DNA of 64,000 nucleotides from Oscillospiraceae bacterium (GCA_018110985.1 JAGAWT010000006.1:62001-126000), one strand, 5' to 3'. Positions 1 through 9,439 are shown, counted from the first letter of the stretch. Notes: generated by a model not told the origin, from the sequence alone. Numbers and translations are program-made.

Positions 1-513
1 GCCCGAACAGCTCACATTCAGAGTGCCCCTTTGAAGCTCTTCGTCAAAGGAAACAAGCTCCAGAGAGCTTATCTCGGCTTCCCTTGCGGGGCGCTCCACT
101 ACCTTACCCTCTCTCGCCAGGTCGTAGAGCCTTCTGCCGTTTACGGACACAGCCGAGTACATGGGAGGCACCTGCATTATCCTGCCCCTGAAAGCGGCAA
201 GCGCCTTTTCCACATCCTCTGCGGTATGGCAGGCGGGGCGCTTTGATATGACACTGCCGGTGATATCCTGAGTGTCGGTGGACAGTCCCAGCAAAAACTC
301 CGCCGTGTAGCTCTTGCTGTGGTCGGGCAGTATGTCGCAGGCTCTTGTGGCTGTCCCCGCAAAAACGGGCAGTACCCCCGTCGCCATAGGGTCAAGGGTA
401 CCTGCGTGCCCCAGCTTCTTCATACGGAGCATACCCCGCAGCTTGCCTATCACATCAAAGGAGGTAAAGTCCCGGGGCTTGTCTATACATATAACTCCGT
501 TAAATCTTTCCAT
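1..513 (-). CDS. truB: tRNA pseudouridine(55) synthase TruB, 3' part cut by window edge
   Basis: This gene makes pseudouridine 55 in the T-loop of tRNAs. The reading frame begins with an ATG at 513 (MERFNGVICIDKP) and stays open to base 1, so about 171 residues of an expected ~290-300 are visible and the C-terminal part (PUA-like region) lies outside. The TruB signature GHAGTLDPMATGVLPV is present at residues 35-50, and its Asp is the catalytic residue. It is the last visible gene of the rimP-nusA-infB operon, 87 nt after nrnA. The truB-nrnA-rbfA-infB order is common in Firmicutes. The identification is firm; only the 3' end is unknown. Confidence 0.95.
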   Translation of the reverse strand, partial: MERFNGVICIDKPRDFTSFDVIGKLRGMLRMKKLGHAGTLDPMATGVLPVFAGTATRACDILPDHSKSYTAEFLLGLSTDTQDITGSVISKRPACHTAEDVEKALAAFRGRIMQVPPMYSAVSVNGRRLYDLAREGKVVERPAREAEISSLELVSFDEELQRGTLNVSCSG

Positions 514-600
514 TATCTGTTCTCATACAGACATCCGCACGGACGATCCGTGCAGATATCGGTGTATCAAATCGGGACGGGCTCTCATGCCCTGCGGGGA

Positions 601-1575
601 TCAGACCATCCACAGATCCATGCCCATTATGGGAGCGATGGCCGCAAGTATCTTCATCCTCACCTGATCCGCATCGCCCTCTATAAAGCAGCCCGCAGCC
701 CTTGTATGACCGCCGCCGCCGAATTTTGCGCATATCTCCGAAACATCTATGAATTCCGCACTGCGCATGGACACCTTGAATTTGTTTTCTTCCCGCTCCT
801 TCAGGGTGATACCCACCTCTACCCCTTTTATCTGCATGGGCAGAGACGCCACGCCCTCCGTGTCCTCGGGCTTTACATCGTAACGCTCAAGGTCTGCAAG
901 AGTGATGGCAGCCACAGCACATTTCCCGTCAAGGTAGACCTGCATATTGCTGATTATCTTTGTCTCGAATTTCAGCCTTTCCATGCTCTTTATGTCAAAG
1001 AGAGTACGGTTTATGCGGCCTATGGGGAGATTGTACTGCTCCATCAGCTTTGAAGCTATGACATGGCAGCGGGGAGTGGTACACTCATACTTGAAGCAGC
1101 CCGTGTCGGTGGCAATGCCCGTGTAAAGGCAGATCGCCGTGTCAAGGCTCACCTGCATATTTCCCGCCGTCAGTATCTCATAGACCACTTCACAGGCACT
1201 TGAAGCGGAGCTGTCAAGTACCAGCTTGTCCGCAAAGCCCGTGTTTGACTTGTGGTGGTCTATGGCAAGCTCTATATAGTCGGAATAGCCCGAAAGAGCC
1301 TTTCCCAGCAGCCTTGTGTCCGCAAGGTCGGTGGATATGGTGACGGAATGAGTGAACCTCTGGGGCTCGTACCTGGAGGTTATGAAGTCGTACTTTTCGG
1401 GGATAGGGTCTGAACACATCACATTCGCTTTTTTTCCTATAAGGCGCAGTGCAAAGCACAGACCGTAGCCGCTGCCTATGGCATCCCCGTCCGGTGACTG
1501 ATGGATGAGGATATAGTAATTATCATGGCTTTGCAGATACTCTGCAGCCGCCTTGAGAGTGATACTTTCGGACAC
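601..1575 (-). CDS. nrnA: DHH/DHHA1 family oligoribonuclease/pAp phosphatase (NrnA-like)
   Basis: This is a 324-residue cytoplasmic phosphoesterase of the DHH family. Members degrade nano-RNAs and 3'-phosphoadenosine 5'-phosphate. The first metal-binding motif is HQSPDGDAIGSG at residues 25-36, the DHH triad is at 106-108 (AIDHHKSN), and the DHHA1 substrate-binding motif GGGGHTRAAG is at 286-295, so both domains look complete. Length is typical for NrnA. It follows rbfA by 13 nt in the translation operon, a conserved position in Firmicutes. Some relatives prefer cyclic dinucleotides (GdpP/PDE type), but this protein lacks their membrane, PAS and GGDEF parts. Confidence 0.92.
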   Translation of the reverse strand: MSESITLKAAAEYLQSHDNYYILIHQSPDGDAIGSGYGLCFALRLIGKKANVMCSDPIPEKYDFITSRYEPQRFTHSVTISTDLADTRLLGKALSGYSDYIELAIDHHKSNTGFADKLVLDSSASSACEVVYEILTAGNMQVSLDTAICLYTGIATDTGCFKYECTTPRCHVIASKLMEQYNLPIGRINRTLFDIKSMERLKFETKIISNMQVYLDGKCAVAAITLADLERYDVKPEDTEGVASLPMQIKGVEVGITLKEREENKFKVSMRSAEFIDVSEICAKFGGGGHTRAAGCFIEGDADQVRMKILAAIAPIMGMDLWMV

Positions 1576-1588
1576 TCTTCTCCCCTCC

Positions 1589-1972
1589 TCACTCTTCTGT
1601 TTCTTCTTCGTTCTCCCTGTCGGGATCCTTTACCACTTCGTCTATGATCTTTGATATATAGGCGGAGTGCTCGATGGAATCGTCCGCTATGAACTTCAGC
1701 TCCGGGCATTTTTTCAGGTGCAGCTTGTTGGCGGTCTCCCGCTTTATCATCCATGCCGCACTTTCAAGGCCCTCCACCGCAGCCACGGTGTGCTCCGCAC
1801 CCCTGATGCTGGAAACATACACCTTGCAGTGGGAGCCGTCTCCGGAAAGATCCACCCTTACTACCGAGAGAAGAGCCTCGCTCACCCTCGGATCCTTTAT
1901 CCTTTCGGATATAAGGCCGGAGATCTCCCGCCTTATATCCTCTGCCATTTTCTGATTCTTATATCCCTGCAT
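1589..1972 (-). CDS. rbfA: 30S ribosome-binding factor RbfA
   Basis: This 127-residue protein is a 30S maturation factor that binds the small subunit near the 5' end of 16S rRNA. The sequence has the family features: a basic N-terminus (MQGYKNQKMAEDIRREISGL), the 'IKDPRVSE...VVRVDLSGDGSHCKVYVS' region typical of the KH-like fold (split here for length), and the 'RETANKLHLKKCPELKFIADDSIE' helix-strand near residue 90. It lies 15 nt downstream of infB and 13 nt upstream of nrnA. Its length matches the usual 115-130 residues. The acidic tail (DRENEEETEE) is not conserved in the family. Confidence 0.95.
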   Translation of the reverse strand: MQGYKNQKMAEDIRREISGLISERIKDPRVSEALLSVVRVDLSGDGSHCKVYVSSIRGAEHTVAAVEGLESAAWMIKRETANKLHLKKCPELKFIADDSIEHSAYISKIIDEVVKDPDRENEEETEE

Positions 1973-1987
1973 TTTACCTTACCTGTA

Positions 1988-4654
1988 TCAGTCCGCAGCA
2001 TATTCCTCCATGATAAAGGCCTCGAAAATGTCGTGTTCCTTTATGTCGGAGAATTTTTCAAGAGTGATACCGCACTCGTAGCCTTCCGCCACTTCCTTGA
2101 CATCGTCCTTGTAGCGCTTGAGTGAGCTCATCTTGTCTTCTGCTATAACAATGCCGTCTCTTACAACTCTTATCTGGCTGTTTCTTGTCACCTTGCCGTT
2201 GAGCACATAGGAACCTGCCACAAGACCCACATTGGATATCTTGTAGACCTGGCGCACCTCTATGCGTCCCTGCACCACTTCTCTGAACTTGGGAGCCAGC
2301 ATTCCCTTCATGGCGGTGGAGATCTCCTCTATGGCATCATAGATTATCCTGTAAAGACGGATATCCACGCCGTCACGCTCTGCATTCTCCGCAGCCACAG
2401 GGTCGGGGCGCACATTAAAGCCTACGATTATGGCATTGGATGCACTTGCCAGCATTACGTCGCCCTCGCTTACCGCACCTACGGCACCGTGGATGACTCT
2501 TATGCGCACCTCATCGTTGGAGAGCTTTTCAAGAGACTGCTTTACAGCCTCTACGGAACCCTGTACGTCCGCCTTTACGATAATGGGCAGTTCCTTTATG
2601 TCGCCCTGCTCTATCTGGCTGAAGAGGTTGTCAAGAGTTACCTTCTGGTACTGCTTGAACTGCTCCTGCTTAGCCTCGTGCTTTCTCTGCTCCACAAGCT
2701 CCCTTGCAAGCCTTTCATCCGCTACGGCGTTGAATACATCGCCTGCGGAGGGCACCTCTGCAAGACCGGTTATCTCTACGGGATAGGAAGGACCCGCAGC
2801 CTTTACGGTCTCTCCCTTGTCGTTGGTCATTACTCTTACACGGCCAACGGAGGTACCGGCTATGATAACATCTCCCGTGTGGAGAGTACCGTTCTGGATG
2901 AGAAGTGTGGCGATCGGACCTCTTCCCTTGTCAAGACGTGCCTCTATGACCGTACCCTTTGCAGCCCTGTCGGGGTTGGCTGTGAGCTGAGCCACCTCAG
3001 CCACAAGGAGCACGTTTTCAAGCAGATCGTCTATGCCCTCGCCCGTCTTTGCGGAAACCGGCACACAGATGATATCTCCGCCCCAGTCCTCGCATACAAG
3101 ACCGTATTCGGTGAGCTGCTGCTTTACTCTGTCGGGATTTGCCTCGGGCTTGTCCATCTTGTTCATTGCAACTATGATGGAAACCCCGGCTGCCTTTGCA
3201 TGGTTTATGGCTTCTACCGTCTGGGGCATGATACCGTCATCGGCAGCCACCACCAGAATGGCGATATCCGTTACCTGCGCACCTCTTGCACGCATGGAAG
3301 TGAATGCCTCATGGCCGGGGGTATCAAGGAAGGTTATCTCCCTGCCCTTGCAGTTTACTCTGTACGCACCTATGTGCTGAGTGATTCCGCCTGCCTCGGA
3401 TGCCGTAACATGGGCATTTCTTATCTTGTCAAGGAGAGAGGTCTTACCGTGATCGACATGACCCATAACTACCACTACGGGAGCACGCTCAACGCCCTCG
3501 CCCTCATCCTCGCTGTCGTCTATAAGGCGTTCCTCGATGGTGACGATTACTTCCTTCTCTACCTTTGCTCCCAGCTCCTCTGCCACCAGAGATGCGGTGT
3601 CAAAGTCCACCACCTGAGAGATGCTCGCCATTACGCCCAGACCCATCAGCTTCTTGATGACCTGAGCCGCAGTGACCTTCAGGCGGCTCGCAAGCTCGGA
3701 GACCACTATCTCATCGGGGATGAGCACCTTCAGCTGCTGCTTTCTCGCTCTTTCAAGCTCTATGCGGCGCAGCTTGTCTGCCTCGCTCTCACGCTTGCCG
3801 GAATACTGCTGGTTCTTCCTCTGCTGAGACTTCTGGTTTATCTTCTGCTTCTTGGAAAGGTTGTCCTTCTTGTTCTTGTTGGACTGGCTCGCCATGGTGT
3901 CATAGCGCTCGTTGTACTTGTCGATATCCACATAGCTTCCTCTTGTGTCTATCTTGTGTACCTTCTGCTCTACCTTGGCTCCGCCCTCCGCAGAGAAGGT
4001 GCCCTCTATCCTGGTGCGGTTGTCGTTCTTGGGCAGCTCGGACTTCTTCTTGTCTGCGGGCTTTTCGCTCTTTTCCGACTTCTTTTTCTTGTGTTCCTCG
4101 GACTTTCTCTGAGCCTCGTTGAACTTTTCCACCGCAGACTTTCTCCCTGCGTTCCTGGAATCCTCCGCCTGCTTTTCGGGCTTTTTCTCCGTCTGCTTTT
4201 CCTGCTTCTTTGCAGCAGGCTTTTCCTCGGACTGAGCCTTGGGAGCCTCCGCCTTCTTTTCGGGCGCCTTTACGGGCTCTTCGGCCTTTGCGGGCTTCTT
4301 CTCTTCCGCAGCGGGCTCAGTCCCGGCAGGTTCGCTCTTTGCGGGCGCCTCCTTTTCTTCCTTTGCAGGCTCTGCCTTGGGCTTTTCTGCCTTGGCAGGC
4401 TTCTCCTTCTTCACTTCCGCCTTGGGAGCAGGCTTGTCGTTTTTCGATGCAAAGTAGGCATCAAGACTGTCCACACGGTTCCTGTCCAGATAGATCTCCA
4501 GAAGAAGGTTCAGATCTCCCTCTTCTATGCTTGCGGAAGGCTTCTTGCTGATGTCAAGATCCTGAGCCAGGACATCACAGATCTCCTGTCCTGTTACTCC
4601 CAGATCCTTGGCTATATCCGTAATTTTGTACTTGGTTGACTGTTTAGCACTCAT
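1988..4654 (-). CDS. infB: Translation initiation factor IF-2
   Basis: This GTPase delivers initiator fMet-tRNA to the 30S subunit. The 888-residue protein has an N-terminal IF2_N region, then a long Lys/Ala/Glu/Pro-rich low-complexity linker at about residues 70-300, a second IF2_N-like segment at about 305-365, and the G domain with P-loop GHVDHGKT at 398-405, followed by DTPGHEAF and NKMD motifs. Domains II-IV follow to the C-terminus. The start at 4654 overlaps the upstream L7Ae-like gene by 4 nt (ATGA), which indicates translational coupling. It is a normal full-length clostridial IF-2. Confidence 0.98.
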   Translation of the reverse strand: MSAKQSTKYKITDIAKDLGVTGQEICDVLAQDLDISKKPSASIEEGDLNLLLEIYLDRNRVDSLDAYFASKNDKPAPKAEVKKEKPAKAEKPKAEPAKEEKEAPAKSEPAGTEPAAEEKKPAKAEEPVKAPEKKAEAPKAQSEEKPAAKKQEKQTEKKPEKQAEDSRNAGRKSAVEKFNEAQRKSEEHKKKKSEKSEKPADKKKSELPKNDNRTRIEGTFSAEGGAKVEQKVHKIDTRGSYVDIDKYNERYDTMASQSNKNKKDNLSKKQKINQKSQQRKNQQYSGKRESEADKLRRIELERARKQQLKVLIPDEIVVSELASRLKVTAAQVIKKLMGLGVMASISQVVDFDTASLVAEELGAKVEKEVIVTIEERLIDDSEDEGEGVERAPVVVVMGHVDHGKTSLLDKIRNAHVTASEAGGITQHIGAYRVNCKGREITFLDTPGHEAFTSMRARGAQVTDIAILVVAADDGIMPQTVEAINHAKAAGVSIIVAMNKMDKPEANPDRVKQQLTEYGLVCEDWGGDIICVPVSAKTGEGIDDLLENVLLVAEVAQLTANPDRAAKGTVIEARLDKGRGPIATLLIQNGTLHTGDVIIAGTSVGRVRVMTNDKGETVKAAGPSYPVEITGLAEVPSAGDVFNAVADERLARELVEQRKHEAKQEQFKQYQKVTLDNLFSQIEQGDIKELPIIVKADVQGSVEAVKQSLEKLSNDEVRIRVIHGAVGAVSEGDVMLASASNAIIVGFNVRPDPVAAENAERDGVDIRLYRIIYDAIEEISTAMKGMLAPKFREVVQGRIEVRQVYKISNVGLVAGSYVLNGKVTRNSQIRVVRDGIVIAEDKMSSLKRYKDDVKEVAEGYECGITLEKFSDIKEHDIFEAFIMEEYAAD

Positions 4655-4977
4655 AGGCTATCCTCCATAACATGGGGGTCTCCCAGCTTCGATAGGATCG
4701 ATGCCGCAAATCCCTCATCGCAGACGGCCAGTACCGCCGCTTTCTTTCCCACGGCCCCCTGCATCTCAAGGATGGGGATCCCGGTCTTTATGACCCTTAC
4801 TCCCTTCCTGTCCGCAAAGAACCTGATCTCCTTTTCTGTTTTCGGCGACGCATCCGCCATTACCAGCACCACAGCTGCGGTGCCGTTCTCTATGGCCTCT
4901 TTTGCGGGGTCAAAGCCGCATTTCAGCTTTGCCGCCTTCATTGAGATCGTCAGTGTATTTTTAAGGCTGTTATCCAT
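4651..4977 (-). CDS. L7Ae-family ribosomal/RNA-binding protein (YlxQ-like)
   Basis: This 108-residue protein belongs to the L7Ae/L30e/YbxF/YlxQ RNA-binding family, which recognises kink-turns. Visible features are the N-terminal helix with [19 protein letters not shown], the strand [18 protein letters not shown] typical of the fold, and a central '[22 protein letters not shown]' segment. It sits between ylxR and infB and overlaps both (8 nt and 4 nt), the conserved place of ylxQ in Firmicutes nusA-infB operons. Its precise role in the cell is unknown. Confidence 0.88.
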   Translation of the reverse strand: MDNSLKNTLTISMKAAKLKCGFDPAKEAIENGTAAVVLVMADASPKTEKEIRFFADRKGVRVIKTGIPILEMQGAVGKKAAVLAVCDEGFAASILSKLGDPHVMEDSL

Positions 4978-5245
4978 TGTTACCTGCCTGTAAAAGGGTG
5001 TTTTCCATTTTCTCGTAAAGCTCGTCGCTTATGCTGCAGGAAAGGGCTCTTTCAAAACGCTTCGCCTTCCTTGCTTTTTTCAGGCAGTTTATATCGGGGC
5101 ATATGTAAGCCCCTCTGCCCGACTGCTTTCCCGTAAGGTCCAGAAGGACATCTCCATCTGGGGTCCTCACCACCCGCACAAGCTCCTTTTTCGGCTTTTC
5201 CGTGCTGCAGCCCAGACAGGTACGGACGGGTACTTTCTTAATCAG
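4970..5245 (-). CDS. ylxR: YlxR-family (DUF448) RNA-binding protein with non-canonical start
   Basis: This is a YlxR family protein of about 91 residues. The conserved opening KKVPVRTCLGC followed by KPKKELVRVVRTPDG and GRGAYICPDINCL can only be obtained if translation starts upstream of the first in-frame GTG codons. Between the in-frame stop at 5246-5248 and the conserved KKVP there is no ATG, GTG or TTG. The only possible starts are CTG (5243-5245) or ATT (5240-5242), both inside the last codons of nusA. A Shine-Dalgarno-like AGGGG lies about 8 nt before the CTG. Translation is probably coupled to nusA termination. YlxR is reported to bind RNA and influence RNase P in B. subtilis. Confidence 0.85.
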   Translation of the reverse strand: MIKKVPVRTCLGCSTEKPKKELVRVVRTPDGDVLLDLTGKQSGRGAYICPDINCLKKARKAKRFERALSCSISDELYEKMENTLLQAGNNG

Positions 5246-6539
5246 TCAGATCACCCCTGTCATCGGCATCGGCAGCTTCCTCCGCATCGGATGCGCTTTC
5301 TTCTGCGGGAGCAGTCTCCGCCTCGGGAGCCGCTTCTTCGGTCTGTGCCTGTTCCGCTGCCTCTGCGGTCTCAACGGAAAGGGTATTTTCTTCCGTATCC
5401 TTTTCCTCTTCGGGCTTTTCATCCTTTGCATCCGCAGCAAAGGCGCCGGGAGTATTGGGCTTTATATCCAGACGGCAGCCTGTGAGCCTTACCGCCAGAT
5501 TTGCGTTTATGCCGCCCTTGCCTATGGCAAGAGAAAGCTGGTTTTCCGGAACATAGACCACGCAGGAGCGTTCGTTCTCCTCGGAGAATATCACCCTTGT
5601 GACCTGTGCGGGGGAAATAGCCGAAGCTATGAATTTCTCCCTGTCCTCGGAGTAGGGTATAAGATCTATCTTTTCACCGGAAAGCTCTTTCAGGATATTG
5701 TCCATCCTGCTGTTGTGGGGACCTATGCAGGCTCCTATGGGATCTATGTCCTTGTCCGTGGAGTAGACTGCCACCTTTGAGCGCACTCCCGGCTCTCTCA
5801 CTATGCCCTGTATCACCACTTCACCGTTGTAGATCTCGGGGACTTCCCTCTCAAAGAGCCTTCTGAGAAATTCCTTGTTGGCCCTGGAGATCTTTACGGG
5901 TACCTTGGGCGGCTTCTTGCCGGGTATCTTCTTGTCTACCGCTTCGGAAACATATACGCACACAAGGTCGCCCACCTTGAATCTGTCTCCGGGGAGCTGG
6001 TCGTTTCTGAAAAGGGTCAGCTCGTTGCGCCTGAGCTTTACCTTGACGGCGCCTCTTTCAAAATCGCCCCTTGCGCTCTCGTCGCCTATGACCCTTGTTA
6101 CCTCACCGGTCATGAGCTCGCCGAGCATATCCTTGTAGTCCGCCAGTATCCTTTCCTTCTCATGCTCCCTTATGTCGGAGTGGAGGAGCTGCTTTGCCTG
6201 GGACACTGCGCCCCTCTTGAACTTTTTGGGATCCAGAGGATAGGGCACCCTGTCTCCAAGGACACATTTGGGGTCGATGGTACGAGCCTCATCTATGTTT
6301 ATCTCGTTGAGATCGATGGGTTCATCGTCTACGACGGTACGCAGCACGCACACGCTCAGCTGCCTGCTTTCCTTGTCGATCTTCACCGTGAAGTCGTCAC
6401 AGTCGGGGTATTCCTTTTCCACGGTCTTCAGCACGCCCTGCTCTATCTTTTCGATAAGAGTGTCCATGGGCATTGAATTGAGTTCGGAAAGCGCCTCCAG
6501 CGCATCGTAGAAATTCAGTTCGTTTTGATCCTTGCTCAT
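5238..6539 (-). CDS. nusA: Transcription termination/antitermination factor NusA
   Basis: NusA binds RNA polymerase and nascent RNA to control pausing and termination. The chosen start is the ATG at 6539 (MSKDQNELNFYDALEAL), 7 nt after the rimP stop and preceded by AAGG. The in-frame ATG at 6560 lies inside rimP and overlaps the AGGAGG. The 433-residue product has the N-terminal RNAP-binding domain, S1 domain, and KH1/KH2 region (GACIGPHNSRMDNILKELSGEKI and LAIGKGGINANLAVRLTG, given here in separate parts). It ends with a ~70-residue acidic Glu/Ala-rich tail. It lacks the C-terminal acidic repeats of proteobacterial NusA, as expected for Firmicutes. Confidence 0.97.
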   Translation of the reverse strand: MSKDQNELNFYDALEALSELNSMPMDTLIEKIEQGVLKTVEKEYPDCDDFTVKIDKESRQLSVCVLRTVVDDEPIDLNEINIDEARTIDPKCVLGDRVPYPLDPKKFKRGAVSQAKQLLHSDIREHEKERILADYKDMLGELMTGEVTRVIGDESARGDFERGAVKVKLRRNELTLFRNDQLPGDRFKVGDLVCVYVSEAVDKKIPGKKPPKVPVKISRANKEFLRRLFEREVPEIYNGEVVIQGIVREPGVRSKVAVYSTDKDIDPIGACIGPHNSRMDNILKELSGEKIDLIPYSEDREKFIASAISPAQVTRVIFSEENERSCVVYVPENQLSLAIGKGGINANLAVRLTGCRLDIKPNTPGAFAADAKDEKPEEEKDTEENTLSVETAEAAEQAQTEEAAPEAETAPAEESASDAEEAADADDRGDLTD

Positions 6540-6546
6540 TTTTTCC

Positions 6547-7053
6547 TTATTCCTCCTCATCGATCACAAAATCGTCATCATCATATAATCTTACAAAAGC
6601 AGTATCGCTCAGTTTGATGCTTTTTCTTCCCTGTTCCGTCTCGACATCAAGGACACCGTCCTCATATCCCATTATAACGGCTATGAATTCCTTTATGCCC
6701 TCTGTTTCCCTGATGTACCTTATCCTTACGGGACATTCCATGTACTCCCTGAAATGCTCCTCACGCCTCATGAGCCTTCCTATCCCCGGTGAGCCCACTT
6801 CCAGGATATACTGTTCTTCTATGGGATCCGCCTTGTCAAGGGCATCCGAAAGGGGTCTTGAAAGAGCCTCGCAGTCGTCTATGCCCACAATGCCGCCGGG
6901 GCGCTCTATCAGCACTCTCAGGTAGTAAAGGGAGCCCTCCTTGTCGTAGGTCACGTCCCAGATCTTCAGATCCAGCTTTTCGGCAATGGGCTTTGCCATC
7001 TCCATGACCGTATCCGCAGTGTTCCCGGAGCCTTTTCTTTTTATCCTCGCCAT
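6547..7053 (-). CDS. rimP: Ribosome maturation factor RimP
   Basis: RimP assists 30S subunit assembly. The start was placed at the ATG at 7053 (MARIKRKGSGNTADTV) because AGAGGAGA lies 4-5 nt upstream. An open frame extends to 7191 but crosses the promoter and hairpin of the leader. The 168-residue product shows RimP features: LDLKIWDVTYDKEGSLYYLRVLI and the conserved VGIDDCEALSRPLSDALD and YILEVGSPGIGRLMR segments. It is the first gene of the operon, 7 nt before nusA. Confidence 0.93.
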   Translation of the reverse strand: MARIKRKGSGNTADTVMEMAKPIAEKLDLKIWDVTYDKEGSLYYLRVLIERPGGIVGIDDCEALSRPLSDALDKADPIEEQYILEVGSPGIGRLMRREEHFREYMECPVRIRYIRETEGIKEFIAVIMGYEDGVLDVETEQGRKSIKLSDTAFVRLYDDDDFVIDEEE

Positions 7054-7110
7054 TTTCTCCTCTGCCTTTGTTAAGTTCATGCCTTTTCTTGAAAGGTCTG
7101 TTTCTATCAA

Positions 7111-7138
7111 ATAACAAAGGCAGGAATTTTTTCCTGCC
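7111..7138 (-). terminator. Attenuator-like hairpin in the rimP leader
   Basis: In the transcript leading to rimP, an 8-bp perfect stem GGCAGGAA / TTCCTGCC (7131-7138 and 7119-7126) with a 4-nt A loop is followed by TTTGTTATTTG. This resembles a weak intrinsic terminator inside the 5' leader, about 25 nt after the -10 box. Because NusA itself is encoded next, autoregulated attenuation is a reasonable inference. It is not proven. Confidence 0.6.
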
Positions 7139-7162
7139 TCCGTCATAATATCTACCTTGTTG

Positions 7163-7191
7163 ATTCTACCACAAATGCCGCTGTAATGCAA
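7163..7191 (-). promoter_or_regulatory. Promoter of the rimP-nusA-infB-truB operon
   Basis: A -35 box TTGCAT (7186-7191) and a -10 box TAGAAT (7163-7168) are separated by exactly 17 nt, reading leftward toward rimP. There is no other good promoter before the eight-gene operon. Confidence 0.8.
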
Positions 7192-7271
7192 GCTTTTGAA
7201 AAAATTCGCTCAAAAGATCGTTATTACGGACAAATTTGCAGCAGGACGGGGCTGTAATTTTGTGAAGTTTA

Positions 7272-8597
7272 TCAAAGACCTACTACATTCAGACCGTCCG
7301 GGAAAATGGTTATAAGGAACTGGGATACCAGAACAACTGCGATAAGGGCTATGGGATAAGCGGCTGCATAGGCATTTGCCACATCGTCCGTGCCTGCCAC
7401 ACTGATGAGAGTACCGAGAGCAGGTGTGGAGGTCATGCCGCCGGTGATGCCGCCCAGATTGTTGAAGAGGGGCAGCTTCATCACCTTCGATGCCACTATG
7501 AAGCCCACTATCATGGGGATAAGGGTCATAAGAGCACCGTAGAAGAAGTAGGATGCGTGGAAATACTGAACGAAGGATGCACCGCCGGGTATGCCCGCAC
7601 CGATAAGGAAGCACATGAGGCCGAATTCTCTGAATACCTCAAGGACTCTCTTTTCGGGGCGCATATTCATGGGTCCGAAATGACCGAAATGGGCGATGAC
7701 CAGGGATGAGAGCAGGCATCCGCCGGTGGTGCCGAGGGAGAAGGTGGAAGCACCGAGGGGTATCTTTATACCGCCTACCAGTATGCCTACCACAAGAGCC
7801 AGACCGAAGGCACAGAGACCGAAGGAATCCATGTTCACCAGCTTTCTGGTGTTTTCCTTGGCAGCACCGGTATCTATGGCGCTTATCTTCTTTCTTTCCT
7901 CCACGACATCGGCTTTGAGGACCTTGGGGATTATCTGTACAAAGAGCACCACGCCCACTACTCCGAAGAGGTAAGCTATACCGTGGCCTACGGTAACTAT
8001 ATCCTCAAACTGGGAGATCACATTCTTGGAGACCTCTGCGGCATCTCCGCCGTTCTGTGCCACATAGTCGGTGATGAATGAGGAGCTCTCGCCGTAAACA
8101 GAGGAAAGAGTATCCTTTGCGGAGGAGAATGCAGGCGTGGATGTGAGAGCGCCCGAAAGGATGCCCACCGCCATCGCTGTGCCGCAGCCGAACACCTTTA
8201 TGCACACAAGGGCTGTAAGTCCGCCCAGTATTATTATTATGAGGGAAAGCAGGGCATAGGACTTGAAGTTCTTTTTAAGGCTCGAAAAGAAATTGGGACC
8301 CGCAATGAATCCGACGGATGTGACAAAGAGCATAAGACCCAGATTTTCGATGATCTTCAGAAAGCTCTTTGAAAATGTGGTGGAATAGATGACCGTCTGG
8401 AGCACATCGGGAGTTTCTCCCGCCTTGAAGAAGATAGCGCCGACTATGAGCGCCATTACGAAAACGCCCGCCGTGCCAAGGGATACACCCTTGATGGAAA
8501 TGTGACCTAGGGCATAGCCTGCCGCCACGATGATGAAGATAATGAACATAAGGAAAGTTATGCCCGTTATCGAGACCAGTCCGCCAAATAAGCTCAT
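7272..8597 (-). CDS. YidE/YbjL (AspT-like) family permease
   Basis: This is a 441-residue polytopic membrane protein with about 11-12 hydrophobic segments. It carries the internal duplication characteristic of the YidE/YbjL/AspT family: GILSGALTSTPAFSSAKD in the first half and GGITGGMTSTPALGTLISV in the second. Relatives exchange small organic or amino acids (for example aspartate-alanine antiport), but the substrate here is unknown. No TrkA_C/RCK domain is seen between the halves, unlike E. coli YidE or AspT. The start at ATG 8597 is preferred over an upstream TTG (8651) because GGGGG lies ~9 nt before it. A good promoter precedes it. No clear terminator follows before the rimP promoter. Confidence 0.82.
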   Translation of the reverse strand: MSLFGGLVSITGITFLMFIIFIIVAAGYALGHISIKGVSLGTAGVFVMALIVGAIFFKAGETPDVLQTVIYSTTFSKSFLKIIENLGLMLFVTSVGFIAGPNFFSSLKKNFKSYALLSLIIIILGGLTALVCIKVFGCGTAMAVGILSGALTSTPAFSSAKDTLSSVYGESSSFITDYVAQNGGDAAEVSKNVISQFEDIVTVGHGIAYLFGVVGVVLFVQIIPKVLKADVVEERKKISAIDTGAAKENTRKLVNMDSFGLCAFGLALVVGILVGGIKIPLGASTFSLGTTGGCLLSSLVIAHFGHFGPMNMRPEKRVLEVFREFGLMCFLIGAGIPGGASFVQYFHASYFFYGALMTLIPMIVGFIVASKVMKLPLFNNLGGITGGMTSTPALGTLISVAGTDDVANAYAAAYPIALIAVVLVSQFLITIFPDGLNVVGL

Positions 8598-8671
8598 TGA
8601 AAATGACCCCCATTGATCTTGTCTTGACAAATTCGTGACCCCATCTCGCAATGGGGCCGTACCAAAAACTC

Positions 8672-8701
8672 ATTATACTCCTTTGAGCCGCTGATATTCA
8701 A
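8672..8701 (-). promoter_or_regulatory. Promoter of the YidE-like permease gene
   Basis: TTGAAT (8696-8701) and a perfect TATAAT (8672-8677) are separated by 18 nt, about 75 nt upstream of the chosen ATG. Confidence 0.75.
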
Positions 8702-8737
8702 GTGTATTCCGAAAAGTTCAGAAAAAATTTACAATCA

Positions 8738-8779
8738 AAGAGAGGAGCACCGAAGGATATCCCCCGGTGCCCTCTCTTT
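8738..8779 (-). terminator. Terminator after the lipoprotein gene
   Basis: A long imperfect stem pairs AAAGAGAGGGCACCG with CGGTGCTCCTCTCTTT around a 12-nt loop. It lies 12 nt beyond the stop of the lipoprotein gene and is followed by a T-rich stretch. It would also end any opposing transcript. Confidence 0.65.
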
Positions 8780-8791
8780 CATTTTCCCTTT

Positions 8792-9388
8792 TTACGGCGC
8801 GCCTATCGCCTCAGTCATAGGTATGGAATAATCGTCCTTGTCGGTCTTGATGTAGTTTATGTAAATGTACACGAACCTGTCCCCGTATTGCTTTATGTAG
8901 TAATCCCAGTAGGTGTCGTTTTCCGTCATGCGGCATTTGATGTGCCTGAACGAAACTCCATTCAGGGTCACGGTGTCATTCTCAATAGTCTCCATATCCT
9001 GCAGCACATTGCCCTGGTCGGTCTTCGTGGCTATCTCGTCCGCAAATCCGTCGAGGGTGAAGCCTGCCACGTTCTTCTCGCTGCACACCGCCATGGAAAC
9101 TCCCTTTCCCCTTGCATAATACTCGCAGACAAAGGTCTTGTGAGCCTGACGGTTGGCGCTGTTCAGGTAAAGAGTGGCGTAGGAGCTCTGGTCTTCGATG
9201 TTTTCGCCCTTTACCTCACGGATACTGTTTTCCGTGGGGGTCGTCACCGAGAACATGGTGTTTCTGTACACACCGTCTTTCACCTTTCCCACGGCCTTTG
9301 GCTTTGAACAGGATGTAAACAGCAGCATGGATGCGCAAAGCACCAATATGATCCCTGCTATCCTTTCCGCAGATCTCCGAATACACAT
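8792..9388 (-). CDS. Lipoprotein of unknown function
   Basis: The product has 198 residues when started at ATG 9388, which has GGAGG 8 nt upstream. The N-terminus MCIRRSAERIAGIILVL... is followed by a lipobox MLLFTSC with Cys near residue 28, so the protein should be lipid-anchored on the outer face of the cell membrane. The remainder has alternating beta-type sequence with no family I recognise. It is transcribed alone from its own promoter, divergent from cdaA. Confidence 0.75.
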   Translation of the reverse strand: MCIRRSAERIAGIILVLCASMLLFTSCSKPKAVGKVKDGVYRNTMFSVTTPTENSIREVKGENIEDQSSYATLYLNSANRQAHKTFVCEYYARGKGVSMAVCSEKNVAGFTLDGFADEIATKTDQGNVLQDMETIENDTVTLNGVSFRHIKCRMTENDTYWDYYIKQYGDRFVYIYINYIKTDKDDYSIPMTEAIGAP

Positions 9389-9410
9389 ATTACCGACCTC
9401 CATATACAAG

Positions 9411-9439
9411 AATATAGCACAGTCTGCGCAGCAAATCAA
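9411..9439 (-). promoter_or_regulatory. Promoter of the lipoprotein gene
   Basis: TTGATT (9434-9439) and TATATT (9411-9416) have a 17-nt spacer, reading leftward. The -10 box is only 22 nt from the ATG, which leaves a very short leader. Confidence 0.7.

Noticed and set aside
319-1053. 244-codon plus-strand frame over truB and nrnA
   Set aside because: It overlaps two well-supported genes in antisense, has no ribosome binding site and shows no family pattern.
2489-4639. 716-codon open frame opposite infB
   Set aside because: It is the antisense shadow of the Lys/Ala/Glu-rich infB. It reads as Leu-rich low complexity with no start signal, and infB is certain.
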